From assembly GCA_020425125.1 (NCBI GenBank), contig JAGQRV010000015.1, positions 94,543 through 158,542 of the forward strand: a DNA stretch of 64,000 bases. The letters are read 5' to 3'. Origin of the DNA: Paracoccaceae bacterium (GTDB taxonomy: Bacteria; Pseudomonadota; Alphaproteobacteria; Rhodobacterales; Rhodobacteraceae). The translations under genes and the position numbers were made by a program. This document shows positions 50,606 to 61,411 of this stretch, piece by piece. The stretch's first letter is position 1. Each line of letters opens with the position of its first letter. The notes beneath the pieces were generated by a model. It saw nothing but the letters and a program-made list of their open reading frames with translations, made no database searches and was not told the DNA's origin.

Positions 50606-51624
50606 GCGATGACCTGCGCCCCCTCATCGGGACCGCCGCCGACCGTCCGCTAAGCACCGAAGAGGCCGAGGCCGCGTTCGGCATCCTGTTCGAGGGCGCC
50701 GCGACGCCGAGCCAGATCGGTGGTTTCCTGATGGCTCTCAGGACTCGCGGCGAAACCGTCGACGAGATCGCCGCGGCCGCCGCCGTCATGCGTGCGAAAT
50801 GCAGCAAGATCCGCGCCCCCGAAGGTGCCATGGACATCGTCGGGACCGGCGGCGACGGCAAGGGTACGCTGAACATCTCGACCGCCACCGCCTTCGTTGT
50901 CGCGGGCGCGGGCGTGCCGGTGGCCAAGCACGGCAACCGCAACCTGAGCTCCAAGTCCGGCTCGGCCGATGCGCTGACCGAGCTCGGCATTGCCGTCATG
51001 GTCGGCCCCGACGTGGCGCAGAAGGCGCTCGATAGCGCCGGCATCTGCTTCATGATGGCGCCGATGCACCACCCGGCGATGAAGCATGTGGGGCCGTCGC
51101 GGGCCGAACTGGGAACGCGCACCATCTTCAATGTGCTCGGGCCGCTGACCAATCCAGCGGGCGTCAGGCGGCAGCTTACCGGCGCGTTCAGTCCTGCCCT
51201 GCTGCGTCCGCTGGCCGAGACGCTGGGGCGGCTCGGCTCCGAACGCGCCTGGCTGGTACACGGCTCGGACGGCACGGACGAGATCGCGATCTCGGGTCCG
51301 ACGCTTGTGGCCAGACTGGAAGACGGCAGCGTGAGCGAGCACGAGATCCATCCCGACGATGCCGGGCTTCCGGTCCATCCCTTCGATGCCATCCTCGGTG
51401 GCACGCCAGCCGAAAACGGGGCTGCGCTGAAGGCGCTGCTCGACGGGGCGACGGGCGCCTACCGCGATGCGGTGTCGTTCAATGCAGCGGCAGCCTTGGT
51501 GATCGCCGGCGTTGCGGATACCCTCAAGGAGGGAGTCGAAATGGCCCGCGCGAGCCTCGACAGCGGTCAGGCGCGCGCCAAGGCCGAGGCGCTGGCGCGC
51601 ATCACCAAGGAGGCCGCGCAATGA
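50602..51624 (+). CDS. trpD: Anthranilate phosphoribosyltransferase
   Basis: A 340-residue enzyme joining anthranilate to PRPP. The PRPP-binding motif is [20 protein letters not shown] (residues about 78-97), followed by [20 protein letters not shown]. The second metal site is [13 protein letters not shown]. The start ATG 50602 overlaps trpG and the stop overlaps trpC, both by four bases. Length matches the family. It begins with a helical N-terminal domain, [20 protein letters not shown]. Confidence 0.96.
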
Positions 51625-52433
51625 GCGAGACCATTCTGGACCGGATCAGGACCTACAAGCTCGAAGAGGTGGCGCAGCGCCGCCTGGAGGTGCCGATGCT
51701 GGAGGTCGAGGCGAAGGCGCGCGCGGCGGGCAAGATCCGCCGGTTCGCCCACGCCCTGCGCCATGCCCAGGTCACCGGCTACGGCCTGATCGCCGAGATC
51801 AAGAAGGCAAGCCCGTCCAAAGGTCTGATCCGGGCCGACTTCGATCCGCCCGCGCTGGCGCGGGCCTACGAGGCCGGCGGCGCCACCTGCCTGTCGGTGC
51901 TGACCGACACACCGTCCTTTCAGGGCGCCGATGCGTTCCTGACCGCGGCGCGGTCAGCCTGCGCGCTGCCGGTTCTCCGCAAGGACTTCATGTACGATCC
52001 CTACCAGGTGGCCGATGCGCGGGCACTGGGGGCGGACTGCATCCTGATCATCATGGCCAGCGTCAGCGACGCGCAGGCGGCCGAGCTGGAATCCGCGGCG
52101 CGCGGCTGGGACATGGACGTGCTGATCGAGATCCACAATGAGGCCGAACTGGAGCGTGCGCTCGAGTTGAAATCGCCGCTGATCGGCATCAACAATCGCG
52201 ATCTCCATACGTTCGAAACGCGGCTCGACACCACGCGGCGGCTTGCCCCGAGGGTTCCCGGCGGGCGCATCGTGGTCGCGGAATCGGGTCTCTCGACGCC
52301 GGCCGATCTCGCCGACATGGCGCGGAACGGGGTCCGGTCGTTCCTGATCGGTGAAAGCCTGATGCGCCAGGACGACGTGGCGGCAGCAACCCGGACCCTG
52401 CTGGCCGATCCGGTGCTGCACAGCACGGTGTGA
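51621..52433 (+). CDS. trpC: Indole-3-glycerol phosphate synthase
   Basis: A 270-residue TIM-barrel enzyme. The family signature is [20 protein letters not shown] at about residues 57-76. Catalytic lysines and glutamates sit in [13 protein letters not shown] and [16 protein letters not shown]. The phosphate-binding loops are intact ([15 protein letters not shown]). It is not fused to trpF. The ATG overlaps trpD by four bases and moaC starts 12 bases after the stop, so the molybdenum cofactor genes probably share the transcript. Confidence 0.96.
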   Translation: MSETILDRIRTYKLEEVAQRRLEVPMLEVEAKARAAGKIRRFAHALRHAQVTGYGLIAEIKKASPSKGLIRADFDPPALARAYEAGGATCLSVLTDTPSFQGADAFLTAARSACALPVLRKDFMYDPYQVADARALGADCILIIMASVSDAQAAELESAARGWDMDVLIEIHNEAELERALELKSPLIGINNRDLHTFETRLDTTRRLAPRVPGGRIVVAESGLSTPADLADMARNGVRSFLIGESLMRQDDVAAATRTLLADPVLHSTV

Positions 52434-52445
52434 CGGCGGATCTCG

Positions 52446-52925
52446 GTGAGCGGACTCAGCCATTTCGACGCCGAGGGCCACGCCCATATGGTGGACGTGA
52501 CCGGCAAGCCGGTCACGGCGCGGCAGGCGATCGCGTCCGGGCACGTGAAGATGGCTCCAGAAACCCTTGCGATCATTGTCGAGGGCCGCGCTGACAAGGG
52601 GGATGTGCTGGGCGTGGCGCGGCTTGCGGGCATCATGGCCGCCAAGCGCACCGCCGAGTTGATCCCGCTTTGCCATCCCCTGCCGCTGACCAAGGTATCG
52701 GTGGACCTGGCCCCGGATCCGGCGCTCCCCGGCATCCGGATCTCCACAACCGTGCGCACGACGAGTCGGACCGGGGTCGAGATGGAGGCGCTGACCGCGG
52801 TCTCGGTGGCGGCGCTGACGCTCTACGACATGGTCAAGGCGGTCGAGAAGGGCATGGTCATCGGCGAGATCCGTCTTGAGATGAAGGAGGGCGGAAAGTC
52901 CGGCCGGTACGAGGCCGGCGCATGA
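52446..52925 (+). CDS. moaC: Cyclic pyranopterin monophosphate synthase
   Basis: A 159-residue enzyme forming cyclic pyranopterin monophosphate in molybdenum cofactor synthesis. Conserved blocks are [52 protein letters not shown] and [20 protein letters not shown] with MVKAVEKGM. The start is a GTG at 52446. Its length is typical. It is placed between trpC and moeA on the same strand, as in other Rhodobacterales. Confidence 0.96.
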   Translation: MSGLSHFDAEGHAHMVDVTGKPVTARQAIASGHVKMAPETLAIIVEGRADKGDVLGVARLAGIMAAKRTAELIPLCHPLPLTKVSVDLAPDPALPGIRISTTVRTTSRTGVEMEALTAVSVAALTLYDMVKAVEKGMVIGEIRLEMKEGGKSGRYEAGA

Positions 52926-52944
52926 CTGCGGGCAGGCGCGCCGG

Positions 52945-54117
52945 ATGATCTCGGTCGCCGAGGCGCTGTCCCGCATCTTCGCCCTGCTCGCGCCGCTGCC
53001 GGCCGAAACGGTGGCTTTGTCCGCCGCCGATGGCCGGGTCCTGGCCGTGGACGCCGTGGCGCGGCGCGCGCAGCCGCCTTTCGACGGCTCGGCGATGGAC
53101 GGCTACGCGGTGCGAAGCGGCGACATCCATCCCGGTGCGCAACTCAGGATCATCGGCGAATCCGCCGCCGGACACGGCTTTTCCGGCTCCATTCGCTCCG
53201 GCGAGGCCGCCCGGATCTTCACCGGCGCGCCGCTCCCAGCGGGTGCCGATCGGGTGGTGATGCAGGAAGACGTGCGGGCGGAGGGATCCGCGTTGACCGT
53301 CGGTCCCGCGCCGGAGCCCGGTCCCTTCGTGATGCGTCGCGGCAGCGATTTCGCCGAGGGCGATCGGCTGGCTGCGCCGCGGCGGCTGACACCGGCGGAT
53401 CTGACCCTTCTCGCCTCGATGAACCTGGCCGAGGTCCGGGTGGCGCGGCGCCCGGTGGTGGCAATCCTGGCGACCGGGGACGAACTGGTGATGCCCGGAG
53501 AGACGCCGGGAGCCGATCAGATCGTTGCGTCGAACGGGTTCGGCCTTGCCGCGCTCGCTGCCCGCGCCGGGGCGGTTCCGCGTCTGCTGCCGATCGCCCG
53601 CGACCGCATCGAGTCCCTGTCGTCGGCCTTCGCGCTGGCCCGCGGGGCCGATTTGATCGTCACGACCGGCGGCGCGTCGGTGGGCGACCACGACCTTCTG
53701 GGACACGCCGCACAGGAGCTTGGTCTGTCGCTCGATTTCCACAAGGTGGCGATGCGGCCCGGAAAACCGCTGATGGCCGGGCGGGTCGGCGGGATCCCGA
53801 TGATCGGTCTGCCCGGGCACCCTGTCTCCTCGATGGTCTGCGGCATCATCTTCATGTGCCCTGCGCTCGCCGTGCTCGCGGGTCTGCCGCCGGCTCCGGC
53901 GCCGCGGCGGACCGCGATCCTCGGTGCTCCGCTCGAGCCCAACGGGCCGCGGGAGCATTACATGCGGGCCGAGGAACATGCCGGAATTGTAAGGGCCTTC
54001 GACCGGCAGGCCAGCAGCCTGCAAAGCGTCCTGTCCGCGGCCAATGCGCTGCTGGTTCGCCCACCGCACGACCCAGGCCGGAGCGCGGGCGAGACCGTCG
54101 AAATCGTGCCGTTGTGA
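52945..54117 (+). CDS. moeA: Molybdopterin molybdotransferase
   Basis: A 390-residue enzyme inserting molybdate into adenylylated molybdopterin. The N-terminal domain has PPFDGSAMDGYAVRSGD and ARIFTGAPLPAGADRVVMQE. The MoCF domain has VVAILATGDELVMPGETPG, DLIVTTGGASVGDHD, KVAMRPGKPLMAGRVGG and GLPGHPVSSMV. ATG 52945 lies 19 bases after the moaC stop. All domain landmarks are present. Its stop is followed by the lexA promoter with an SOS box, so the operon probably ends here. Confidence 0.96.
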   Translation: MISVAEALSRIFALLAPLPAETVALSAADGRVLAVDAVARRAQPPFDGSAMDGYAVRSGDIHPGAQLRIIGESAAGHGFSGSIRSGEAARIFTGAPLPAGADRVVMQEDVRAEGSALTVGPAPEPGPFVMRRGSDFAEGDRLAAPRRLTPADLTLLASMNLAEVRVARRPVVAILATGDELVMPGETPGADQIVASNGFGLAALAARAGAVPRLLPIARDRIESLSSAFALARGADLIVTTGGASVGDHDLLGHAAQELGLSLDFHKVAMRPGKPLMAGRVGGIPMIGLPGHPVSSMVCGIIFMCPALAVLAGLPPAPAPRRTAILGAPLEPNGPREHYMRAEEHAGIVRAFDRQASSLQSVLSAANALLVRPPHDPGRSAGETVEIVPL

Positions 54118-54126
54118 CACCGCGAG

Positions 54127-54155
54127 TTGACACAAACCAAGAACATCGCTAGAAC
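54127..54155 (+). promoter_or_regulatory. lexA promoter with overlapping alphaproteobacterial SOS box
   Basis: A consensus -35 TTGACA (54127-54132) is followed by a 17-base spacer and a -10-like TAGAAC (54150-54155). The SOS box GAAC-ATCGCTA-GAAC (GAAC-N7-GAAC) occupies 54141-54155 and covers the -10, ideal for LexA autorepression. It is 100 bases upstream of the lexA ATG. Confidence 0.85.
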
Positions 54156-54254
54156 TTTGGTAAAACAAGCCCTTGCAGGCGGATGTGCAGCCAGCGGCAT
54201 GGCCAAGGCGGCGTTCCTTGCGGAATCCGGGCGATCCAAGGCGGAACCAGGCGG

Positions 54255-54956
54255 ATGCTGACCAAGAAACAGCTCGATCTTCTCGAATTCATTCACGTGC
54301 GCATGCAGCGCGACGGCGTGCCGCCCTCGTTCGACGAGATGAAGGAGGCGCTGGACCTGCGGTCGAAATCGGGCATTCACCGACTCATCACCGCGCTTGA
54401 GGAGCGCGGCTTCATCCGCCGTCTGGCCCACAAGGCGCGGGCTATCGAGATCACCCGTCTACCGGAGGCGCTGGAAACGCGCGGCTTCCATCCGCGGGTC
54501 ATCGAAGGCGACCTGCCCGATTCGGCGCCGCCGGCCAATTCCATCGAGGTCGACGACCGGGGCGGGCTCTCAGTACCCTTGATGGGGCGGATCGCGGCAG
54601 GCGGGCCGATCAGTGCCGTTGCCGATGTCCGCCACAACATCATGGTGCCGCCTCAGATGGTACGCGGCTCGGGTCGGCATTACGCGCTCGAGGTGCGGGG
54701 CGATTCGATGATCAATGCCGGGATCAATGACGGCGACGTGGTTGTGATCCGCGAGGGTGCGAATGCCGATAACGGCGAGATCGTCGTCGCCGCCTTCCAT
54801 GACCAGAGCGAATACAGCGTGACCCTGAAGCGGTTTCGCCGCCGCGGCAGTTCGATTGCGCTGGAGGCCGCCAATCCGGATTACGAGACCCGTGTCCTGC
54901 CCGCCGACCAGGTGGAGATCCAGGGTAAGCTGGTTGGGCTGATCCGCACCTACTGA
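54255..54956 (+). CDS. lexA: LexA SOS repressor
   Basis: A 233-residue repressor-protease. The N-terminal winged helix reads [20 protein letters not shown] and [19 protein letters not shown]. The cleavage region is [11 protein letters not shown] (Ala-Gly). The latent protease dyad is Ser151 in [10 protein letters not shown] and Lys192 in SVTLKRFRR. The chain ends [14 protein letters not shown] as usual. ATG 54255 begins the helix-turn-helix; longer frames lack support. The upstream SOS box indicates autorepression. Its 3' end overlaps the convergent comEC gene by 7 bases. Confidence 0.97.
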   Translation: MLTKKQLDLLEFIHVRMQRDGVPPSFDEMKEALDLRSKSGIHRLITALEERGFIRRLAHKARAIEITRLPEALETRGFHPRVIEGDLPDSAPPANSIEVDDRGGLSVPLMGRIAAGGPISAVADVRHNIMVPPQMVRGSGRHYALEVRGDSMINAGINDGDVVVIREGANADNGEIVVAAFHDQSEYSVTLKRFRRRGSSIALEAANPDYETRVLPADQVEIQGKLVGLIRTY

Positions 54957-57163
54957 CGCGCAGCCAGCACCTGCGCGGGCGCGCCGTTCACCGGGTTCAG
55001 TGCCGCGCGAAGCTGCGCCTCGATCCTGTCCGCGCCCTCCGGGCGGTGCCTGCCGGTGCGAAGATCCGAGGCGTTCCAGAGCCTGCGCCCGGCCGTTTCC
55101 GCCGCGCTGCGCACGCGCACGGTCGTCCCGTCACGGCTGAGGGCAATCGTTCCGGTCTGTTCTAGGGCATCGGGGCCGAGAACCAGGCACGGCCCCACGG
55201 CATCGACCGCACGATTGACCACCACAACCGCCGCCGACGCGCAGGCTCGCGCCAGGTCGGACGGATCGGGACTGAACAGCGCACTGACCCGCACTTGCCC
55301 CAGATCCGCGGTCAGCGCGCCATCCTCCATCATCGCCGCACCGCGGGCCGAGGCCGCATCCCGGTCGCGCGACCTGCCGTCATTCTCCAGCCAGCTCTGC
55401 GCGATGAAGCCGTGCCCACGCGCGCGACTGAGCGCCCTGCCCTCCGGCGTCATCACCCCGACCAGCGCGCCGTTTCCGGCAATCAGGACTTCCGGCCGTT
55501 CCGCGCCGGCCCAGAGCACAGATGCCAGCCCTGCCGCGGCCAGCCCTGCAAACCGCAACCGTCCCCGCCACAGCATCAGCCAGATCAGCCCCAGAGACAG
55601 AAGCGGCAGGACCGCCGGTGGCGGCTGCTTGACATAACGGACCGCCCCATCCAGCGCCGAGACATGATGGGCGACGAAAAGAACTCCCTCGATGCCCCAG
55701 CCCATCGGCACCAGTCCCAGCCCTGCCAGTCCGAACGGCGCGAGACAGGCCGCGAAGACCGCGGCGGGCATCACAAGACTGCCCACCAGCGGGACCGCGA
55801 CCAGGTTGGCGATCAGCCCGTAACTGGCGCTCTGGTTGAAATGCGCCGCGGCGAAGGGCGCGGTCGCAAGCCCCGCGACGGCGGAGGACACCACGAGGGT
55901 GAAGACCCCGTTGAGCCAGCGCGGCAGCCAGTCCGGGCGGTGTTCGCGCAGCCCCGCGAAGACCCAGACCAGTGCCACGGTGGCCGCAAAGGACATCTGG
56001 AAACCGGGGCCCATCAGCGCCTCGGGCATCCAGGCCAGCACGATCAGCGCCGCCAGCGCCACAGCGCGGAGGGTCAGTGCCCTGAGGTCGAGCAGGACGG
56101 CAACCAGCATCACCGCGACCATGACGAAGGCGCGCTGCGTCGGGACGTTTCCGCCCGACAATGCCAGGTATCCCGCCGCTGCCGCGAGGGCCACGATGGC
56201 GGCGAGTTTCTTCGTCGGCAGCCGCAATGCCAGCGGCGGCACCAGCGCGAAGGCGCTGCGCAGCGTCATGAAGACGAAGCCGGTGACAAGCGCCATGTGC
56301 AGCCCCGAGATCGACAGGATATGCGCAAGGTTCGAATTGCGCATCGCATCGAGCGTCTCGCGCGAGAGGCCCGAGACGTCGCCCGTCATCACCGCTGCGG
56401 CAAAGGCACCGGTCTGGCCGGGCAGGATCCGCTGCACCTCGGCCGCCACCCGCATGCGGAAGCGGTTGAGTGCAGCCACGGGTTCGCCCGGCGCCGGCGG
56501 CGCCAGCGCCAGTGCGGGTGTGCGGGTATAGCCGACGGCACCGATGCCGCTGAACCAGGCGAGGCGCTGAAAATCGAATCCGTACGGTTCCACCGGCCCG
56601 CCCGGCGGGCCGAGATGTCCGGTCATCATCACGATCTCGCCCGGAAGCGGGTCGAGAAAGCCCTGCTCACCATGAAGCGACACCCGGACCCGGTCAGGCG
56701 TCCTGTCCGGATCGACCCGAAGCAGGACCACGCGGTCGAGCGTCAGCCGCAGCGCGTCGCTGATCGAGCGGTCGACCTCGATCACCCGTCCCTCGACCGG
56801 GCCGTAATAGCGGAAATCAAGCACCGGTGCGGCAACCAGATGAGTGCGCAGGGCGCCGCCGAGGAAACCGGCCGCGACCAGCGCCGCGGCGGCAAGAAGC
56901 GGCGCAGCGGTTTCGCCCGCGCGGCGGCCCAGAAAGATCAGGGCCACGAGGCTCCCGGCGGCAACGCCCAGGATCCCTGCCCCGGGTTCGTCCGCAAGTC
57001 CGAAGAATGCGCCGATCCCGAGGCCGAAGAACACAGGCGCCCAGACAAAGAGATGGCCGCGCTGGTTTGCGATGGCACCGGCGACCGTCGCGCCGCACCG
57101 CTCCCGGATCCCCGCGACACGTCTCCAAGCGTTCCCGAACATGCCCGCCCGGAAGCGCGCCAT
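54950..57163 (-). CDS. comEC: ComEC/Rec2-family DNA uptake channel protein
   Basis: A 737-residue polytopic membrane protein. It has an N-terminal DUF4131-like region (about 45-230, [28 protein letters not shown]) and the Competence domain (about 250-520) with the hallmark [20 protein letters not shown] and [20 protein letters not shown]. The C-terminal part is a short, divergent remnant of the metallo-beta-lactamase-like domain: [20 protein letters not shown] and [15 protein letters not shown] are present but no HxHxDH motif is seen. This reduced form is frequent in alphaproteobacteria. ATG 57163 has GGAGG nine bases upstream. The gene is divergent from gltX and converges on lexA. Confidence 0.9.
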   Translation of the reverse strand: MARFRAGMFGNAWRRVAGIRERCGATVAGAIANQRGHLFVWAPVFFGLGIGAFFGLADEPGAGILGVAAGSLVALIFLGRRAGETAAPLLAAAALVAAGFLGGALRTHLVAAPVLDFRYYGPVEGRVIEVDRSISDALRLTLDRVVLLRVDPDRTPDRVRVSLHGEQGFLDPLPGEIVMMTGHLGPPGGPVEPYGFDFQRLAWFSGIGAVGYTRTPALALAPPAPGEPVAALNRFRMRVAAEVQRILPGQTGAFAAAVMTGDVSGLSRETLDAMRNSNLAHILSISGLHMALVTGFVFMTLRSAFALVPPLALRLPTKKLAAIVALAAAAGYLALSGGNVPTQRAFVMVAVMLVAVLLDLRALTLRAVALAALIVLAWMPEALMGPGFQMSFAATVALVWVFAGLREHRPDWLPRWLNGVFTLVVSSAVAGLATAPFAAAHFNQSASYGLIANLVAVPLVGSLVMPAAVFAACLAPFGLAGLGLVPMGWGIEGVLFVAHHVSALDGAVRYVKQPPPAVLPLLSLGLIWLMLWRGRLRFAGLAAAGLASVLWAGAERPEVLIAGNGALVGVMTPEGRALSRARGHGFIAQSWLENDGRSRDRDAASARGAAMMEDGALTADLGQVRVSALFSPDPSDLARACASAAVVVVNRAVDAVGPCLVLGPDALEQTGTIALSRDGTTVRVRSAAETAGRRLWNASDLRTGRHRPEGADRIEAQLRAALNPVNGAPAQVLAARQ

Positions 57164-57305
57164 GGCGCCTGGCCTCCTTTTCACGCCCGGCGCCATGCAT
57201 CCGCAATCTTGGTTGCCAAGTGCTTAACTTGCGCCCCGGACGCCCGGCTTTACCCCCGTCGCCCCAGCGACTATGCGGAAGCGGCAACCAGCCAGAGCCC
57301 GTACC

Positions 57306-58715
57306 ATGCCCCACTCCCCGACCCCGGTCGTTACCCGCTTTGCCCCGTCGCCCACGGGGTTCCTGCATATCGGAGGCGCGCGGACGGCGCTCTTCAACTG
57401 GCTCTATGCCCGCGGACGGGGCGGCAGGTTCCTGCTCAGGATCGAGGACACCGACCGGGCGCGCTCCACTCCGGAGGCGACGCAGGCAATCCTCGACGGG
57501 CTTGCCTGGCTCCGGCTCGACCATGACGGCGACGTGATCAGCCAGTTCGACCGCGCCCCCCGCCATGCCGAGGTCGCCCGCCAGATGCTGGATGCGGGCA
57601 GCGCCTACAAGTGCTTTTCAACCCAGGACGAGATCGCCGCCTTTCGCGACAGCGCGCGAGCCGAGGGACGATCGACCCTGTTCCGCTCGCCCTGGCGCGA
57701 TGCCGATCCGGCCACGCATCCCGACCTGCCCTTCGTGATCCGCCTCCGCGCGCCGCTCGACGGCGAGACCCTGGTCGAGGATACGGTGCAGGGCGCGGTG
57801 CGGTTCCGCAATTCCGAGCTTGACGACATGATCCTTCTGCGCTCGGACGGAACGCCGACCTACATGCACGCGGTGGTGGTCGACGACCACGACATGGGCG
57901 TCACGCATGTGATCCGCGGCGACGACCACCTGAACAACGCCGCGCGCCAGATGCAGATCTACCGCGCCATGGGCTGGCAGGTGCCGGTCTGGGCGCATAT
58001 CCCGCTGATCCACGGGCCGGACGGCAAGAAGCTGTCCAAACGCCACGGCGCGCTCGGGGTCGAGGAATACCGCGCCATGGGCTATCCCATTGAGGGCATG
58101 AAGAACTACCTGGCCCGGCTGGGCTGGAGCCATGGCGACGACGAGGTCTTCACCACCGAACAGGCGCTCGACTGGTTCGATCTGGCGGGAATCGGCCGCG
58201 CCCCGGCCCGCTTCGATTTCAAGAAGCTGGAGAACGTGTCGGGGCACCACATCGCGATGGCCGACGATGCTGCACTCCTGCAAGAGATTGAGGCGTTTCT
58301 CGCCGCAACGGGTGCGGCACCGTTGACATCCGCGCAGCACGACGGTCTGGGACGTGCGATGTATTGCCTCAAGGATAGGGCGAAGACACTTCCGCAAATC
58401 CTTGAAAAAGCGTATTTCGTGTTGTCTGGCCGTCCCGTGGAACCGGACCAGAAGGCGGCCGCCGCGCTGGACGCGGTATCCCGTGGTATACTGCGCGAAT
58501 TGACGCCGCATCTGCAAACTGCTAGGTGGTCGCGCAGTGAGCTGGAGGACGCCGCAAGCGAATTTGCCGAGGCAAGGGAGCTGAAATTCGGCAAGATCGC
58601 CCCGGCGCTCCGGGCCGCGCTTTCGGGTCGCACTGTGTCGCCGAGTGTCTTTGACATGATGCTCGTGCTTGGCCGCGAAGAGACTCTGGCGCGCCTTGCG
58701 GACGCGATGGACTGA
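57306..58715 (+). CDS. gltX: Glutamyl-tRNA synthetase
   Basis: A 469-residue class I synthetase. The HIGH-type motif is in [20 protein letters not shown] (residues about 12-31) and the KMSKS-type motif is [16 protein letters not shown]. The glutamate/tRNA-binding elements [22 protein letters not shown] and [10 protein letters not shown] are present. The C-terminal helical anticodon-binding cage is shorter and ends [16 protein letters not shown]. Many alphaproteobacteria carry two gltX genes and this may be either. ATG 57306 fits the N-terminus. The next gene is gltA, 87 bases downstream. Confidence 0.96.
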   Translation: MPHSPTPVVTRFAPSPTGFLHIGGARTALFNWLYARGRGGRFLLRIEDTDRARSTPEATQAILDGLAWLRLDHDGDVISQFDRAPRHAEVARQMLDAGSAYKCFSTQDEIAAFRDSARAEGRSTLFRSPWRDADPATHPDLPFVIRLRAPLDGETLVEDTVQGAVRFRNSELDDMILLRSDGTPTYMHAVVVDDHDMGVTHVIRGDDHLNNAARQMQIYRAMGWQVPVWAHIPLIHGPDGKKLSKRHGALGVEEYRAMGYPIEGMKNYLARLGWSHGDDEVFTTEQALDWFDLAGIGRAPARFDFKKLENVSGHHIAMADDAALLQEIEAFLAATGAAPLTSAQHDGLGRAMYCLKDRAKTLPQILEKAYFVLSGRPVEPDQKAAAALDAVSRGILRELTPHLQTARWSRSELEDAASEFAEARELKFGKIAPALRAALSGRTVSPSVFDMMLVLGREETLARLADAMD

Positions 58716-58802
58716 GGCCGGATCGCCTGGCCCCGGTCAAAGGGGGTAACACCGGAGCAGAGGGGCCGACCGCCCCGGATGCCCGCTCAAAGAGGGATCA
58801 AG

Positions 58803-60134
58803 ATGGCCGATACGATGAACAAGCCCGAGCCGAAGACCGAGTCCGGGGAAAACAAGACCGCGACCCTGATCTACGGCAACAGGAAGGTCGAACTGCCGGT
58901 GCACTCGCCGACCCTGGGTCCCGACGCCGTCGACATCACCAAACTCTATTCGCAGGGCGACCTCTTCACCTACGACCCCGGATTCACCTCGACGGCGGCC
59001 TGCCGCTCCACCATCACCTTCATCGACGGCGACGCCGGCATCCTGCTGCACCGCGGCTACCCGATCGATCAGCTGGCATCGAAATCCCATTATCTCGAAG
59101 TCTGCTACCTGCTGCTCTACGGCGAACTGCCCACCGGCTCGCAGCTCGAGGATTTCGAGAACCGCGTGACCAAGCACACCATGCTGCACGAACAGATGCA
59201 GTACTTCTTCCGCGGCTTCCGCCGTGACGCGCATCCGATGGCGGTCATGGTCGGCGTGGTCGGGGCGATGTCGGCCTTCTACCACGACTCGACCGACATC
59301 AACGATCCGTGGCAGCGCGAGGTCGCCTCGATCCGGCTGATCGCGAAGATGCCGACGATCGCGGCCTGGGCCTTCAAGTACCATGTCGGCCAGCCCTTCG
59401 TGTACCCGACGAACGACCTCGACTACGCGTCGAACTTCCTGCGGATGTGCTTCTCGGTCCCGGCCGAGGAATACGAGGTCAACCCGATCCTGAGCCGCGC
59501 AATGGACCGGATCTTCACTCTCCACGCCGACCATGAACAGAACGCCTCGACCTCCACGGTGCGTCTGGCCTCGTCGTCGGGGGCCAACCCCTTCGCCTGC
59601 ATCGCGGCCGGCATTGCCTGTCTCTGGGGCCCGGCCCATGGCGGCGCCAACCAGGCCTGCCTCGAGATGCTGAAAGAGATCGGCACCCCCGACCGGATTC
59701 CGGAATACATCGCCCGCGCCAAGGACAAGGACGATCCGTTCCGCCTGATGGGCTTCGGCCACCGCGTCTACAAGAACTTTGACCCCCGCGCGAAGGTGAT
59801 GAAGCAGTCGGCGGACGAAGTGCTCGACCTTCTGGGTGTGCACAACAACCCGACGCTGCAGGTCGCCAAGGAACTCGAAGCGGCCGCGCTCGCCGATCCC
59901 TATTTCGCGGACAAGAAGCTGTTCCCCAACGTCGATTTCTACTCGGGCATCATTCTCGAGGCGATGGGATTCCCGACCTCGATGTTCACGCCGATCTTCG
60001 CGCTCTCGCGCACCGTCGGCTGGATTTCGCAGTGGAAGGAAATGCTCAGCGACAAGGAACAGAAGATCGGCCGCCCGCGCCAGATCTACATGGGCGCGAC
60101 CGAGCGCGACTACGTGGACGTCGAGAAGCGCTGA
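58803..60134 (+). CDS. gltA: Citrate synthase
   Basis: A 443-residue type II (hexameric) citrate synthase condensing acetyl-CoA and oxaloacetate. Active-site blocks are [20 protein letters not shown] (catalytic His), [35 protein letters not shown] (catalytic His and Arg) and [20 protein letters not shown] (catalytic Asp). The N-terminal [20 protein letters not shown] is typical of Gram-negative enzymes. ATG 58803 has AGAGGGATCAAG upstream. A long perfect hairpin lies just downstream, a likely transcription end. Confidence 0.97.
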   Translation: MADTMNKPEPKTESGENKTATLIYGNRKVELPVHSPTLGPDAVDITKLYSQGDLFTYDPGFTSTAACRSTITFIDGDAGILLHRGYPIDQLASKSHYLEVCYLLLYGELPTGSQLEDFENRVTKHTMLHEQMQYFFRGFRRDAHPMAVMVGVVGAMSAFYHDSTDINDPWQREVASIRLIAKMPTIAAWAFKYHVGQPFVYPTNDLDYASNFLRMCFSVPAEEYEVNPILSRAMDRIFTLHADHEQNASTSTVRLASSSGANPFACIAAGIACLWGPAHGGANQACLEMLKEIGTPDRIPEYIARAKDKDDPFRLMGFGHRVYKNFDPRAKVMKQSADEVLDLLGVHNNPTLQVAKELEAAALADPYFADKKLFPNVDFYSGIILEAMGFPTSMFTPIFALSRTVGWISQWKEMLSDKEQKIGRPRQIYMGATERDYVDVEKR

Positions 60135-60155
60135 GCGCGCCACCGGCGACCTTGC

Positions 60156-60185
60156 ATACGACCCCGGATTCGGCCGGGGTCGTAT
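60156..60185 (+). terminator. Strong hairpin downstream of gltA
   Basis: ATACGACCCCGG (60156-60167) pairs perfectly with CCGGGGTCGTAT (60174-60185) around the loop ATTCGG. This 12-bp stem lies 22 bases after the gltA stop. No T-run follows, but the stem strength and placement favour an intrinsic terminator or an mRNA 3' stabiliser. Confidence 0.75.
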
Positions 60186-60215
60186 CATGTCCAGATGCCG
60201 ACCGGATGAGGGGCC

Positions 60216-60872
60216 GTGCCGCCGGAGATGTCCTATGCCACGCTTGAGACGCTGGGGCGTGTGCGGCTGTCGCGGCATTTCACGATGCGCGACTTTCTCT
60301 ATTCCGAGATCGGCAATTTCCACGGCATTCCAAACCGGCCGGGGGATCCCAAGCTTGCCATTGCCGCGGGCACGCGCCTCGCCACCGATCTCCTCGACCC
60401 GCTGGTCGAGACCTTCGGAGGCCTGACCATCCGGTCCGCCTATCGGAGCGAGGCGGTCAACCGGTTCGGAAACGAGAATGGCCTGAACTGCGCGCGGAAC
60501 GAGGCGAACTTTGCCGGCCACATCTGGGACCGGCGTGACGCCAGCGGCCGAATGGGCGCCTGTGCCTGCATCGTCGTGCCATGGTTCGCCGAACAATTCG
60601 ACAAGGGCCGGGACTGGCGGGACCTGGCGTGGTGGATCCACGACCATCTGGACTATTCCCGGATGTATTTCTTTCCCAAGCGCGCGGCGTTCAACCTGAC
60701 TTGGCGCGAGGATCCCGACCGCGAAATCGCGTCGTACGTTGCCCCGAAGGGCAAGCTGCTGAAGCGCGGGCAGGAGCCGCCGGAAACCCTGCCGGAGCGG
60801 CAGAAGCGCTACGCCGATTTCCCGCCGTTTCGTGGCGTCGGCCTACCCGAGATTCCCGCGACGTGGCGCTGA
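60216..60872 (+). CDS. Peptidase M15-like (D-Ala-D-Ala carboxypeptidase-like) protein
   Basis: A 218-residue protein without a signal peptide. The first 100 residues follow the Peptidase_M15_3 pattern: LSRHFTMRDFLYSEIGNFHG, a LLDPLVETFGGLTIRSAYRS segment and EAVNRFGNENG. The family's usual SxHxxGxAxD zinc motif is changed to NFAGHIWDRRDASGRMGACA, which keeps a histidine and aspartates but not the canonical spacing, so activity is uncertain. The second half (DLAWWIHDHLDYSRMYFFP onward) looks like an added domain. A GTG at 60216 is used; ATG 60228 is an alternative and neither has a good ribosome site. Phage-like relatives exist, but no other phage gene is nearby. Confidence 0.72.
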   Translation: MPPEMSYATLETLGRVRLSRHFTMRDFLYSEIGNFHGIPNRPGDPKLAIAAGTRLATDLLDPLVETFGGLTIRSAYRSEAVNRFGNENGLNCARNEANFAGHIWDRRDASGRMGACACIVVPWFAEQFDKGRDWRDLAWWIHDHLDYSRMYFFPKRAAFNLTWREDPDREIASYVAPKGKLLKRGQEPPETLPERQKRYADFPPFRGVGLPEIPATWR

Positions 60873-60909
60873 GCCTCAGACACGGCGACGCCGGGCACAT
60901 CCGGCCAGA

Positions 60910-61344
60910 TCAGACGATCAGGCGGCGATAGCGTGTGACTATCCGGTAGTCCTTCGCGGGTCCCGTCACGTCCCAGCGGCTGTCCCAGTCGGGCCAGCGG
61001 GTAAAGTCGTATGCGACCCGATAGAGATCGGCGCCGCAGGGATGACGCGCTTCGGGCCGGGACCCGTTCAGGCCGATCTCGTGGAACGGGCGTCCGTCGT
61101 CGAAGCTGACGGCGATCCCGCCCGGACGCCGCGACCAGAGATAGACCCGCTCCGCCCGGAACGCCTGTCCGCCGGCCAGCGTCAGTATCCCCGTTTCGGC
61201 ATAGCGCGCGCCGGACTCGATCGGCGAGATCTCCGCCTCGCCCTCGAAACGCGCCGGACCCGGCCGCCCGGTGATCTCGCGCATGACCTGCCATCGCCCC
61301 AGGAAATCGTCCAGGGCGCGCGGCCCGCTCTCTTGCCGATCCAT
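60910..61344 (-). CDS. DUF6314 family protein
   Basis: A 144-residue soluble beta-barrel-like protein of unknown function. The pattern FLGRWQVMREITGRPGPARF, ARYAETGILTLAGGQAFRAE, VYLWSRRPGGIAVSFDDGR, FHEIGLNGSRPEARHPCGAD and WDVTGPAKDYRIVTRYRR is that of DUF6314, common in Rhodobacterales and actinobacteria. ATG 61344 starts it. The gene is divergent from purB, whose start is 68 bases away, and converges on the M15-like gene. Confidence 0.85.
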   Translation of the reverse strand: MDRQESGPRALDDFLGRWQVMREITGRPGPARFEGEAEISPIESGARYAETGILTLAGGQAFRAERVYLWSRRPGGIAVSFDDGRPFHEIGLNGSRPEARHPCGADLYRVAYDFTRWPDWDSRWDVTGPAKDYRIVTRYRRLIV

Positions 61345-61411
61345 GGCGGCTTCTCTAGGACGGGCGCCGCCGCTCCGGCAATCCCCAAGGTCGATCCCGA
61401 AAGGCCCGCCG

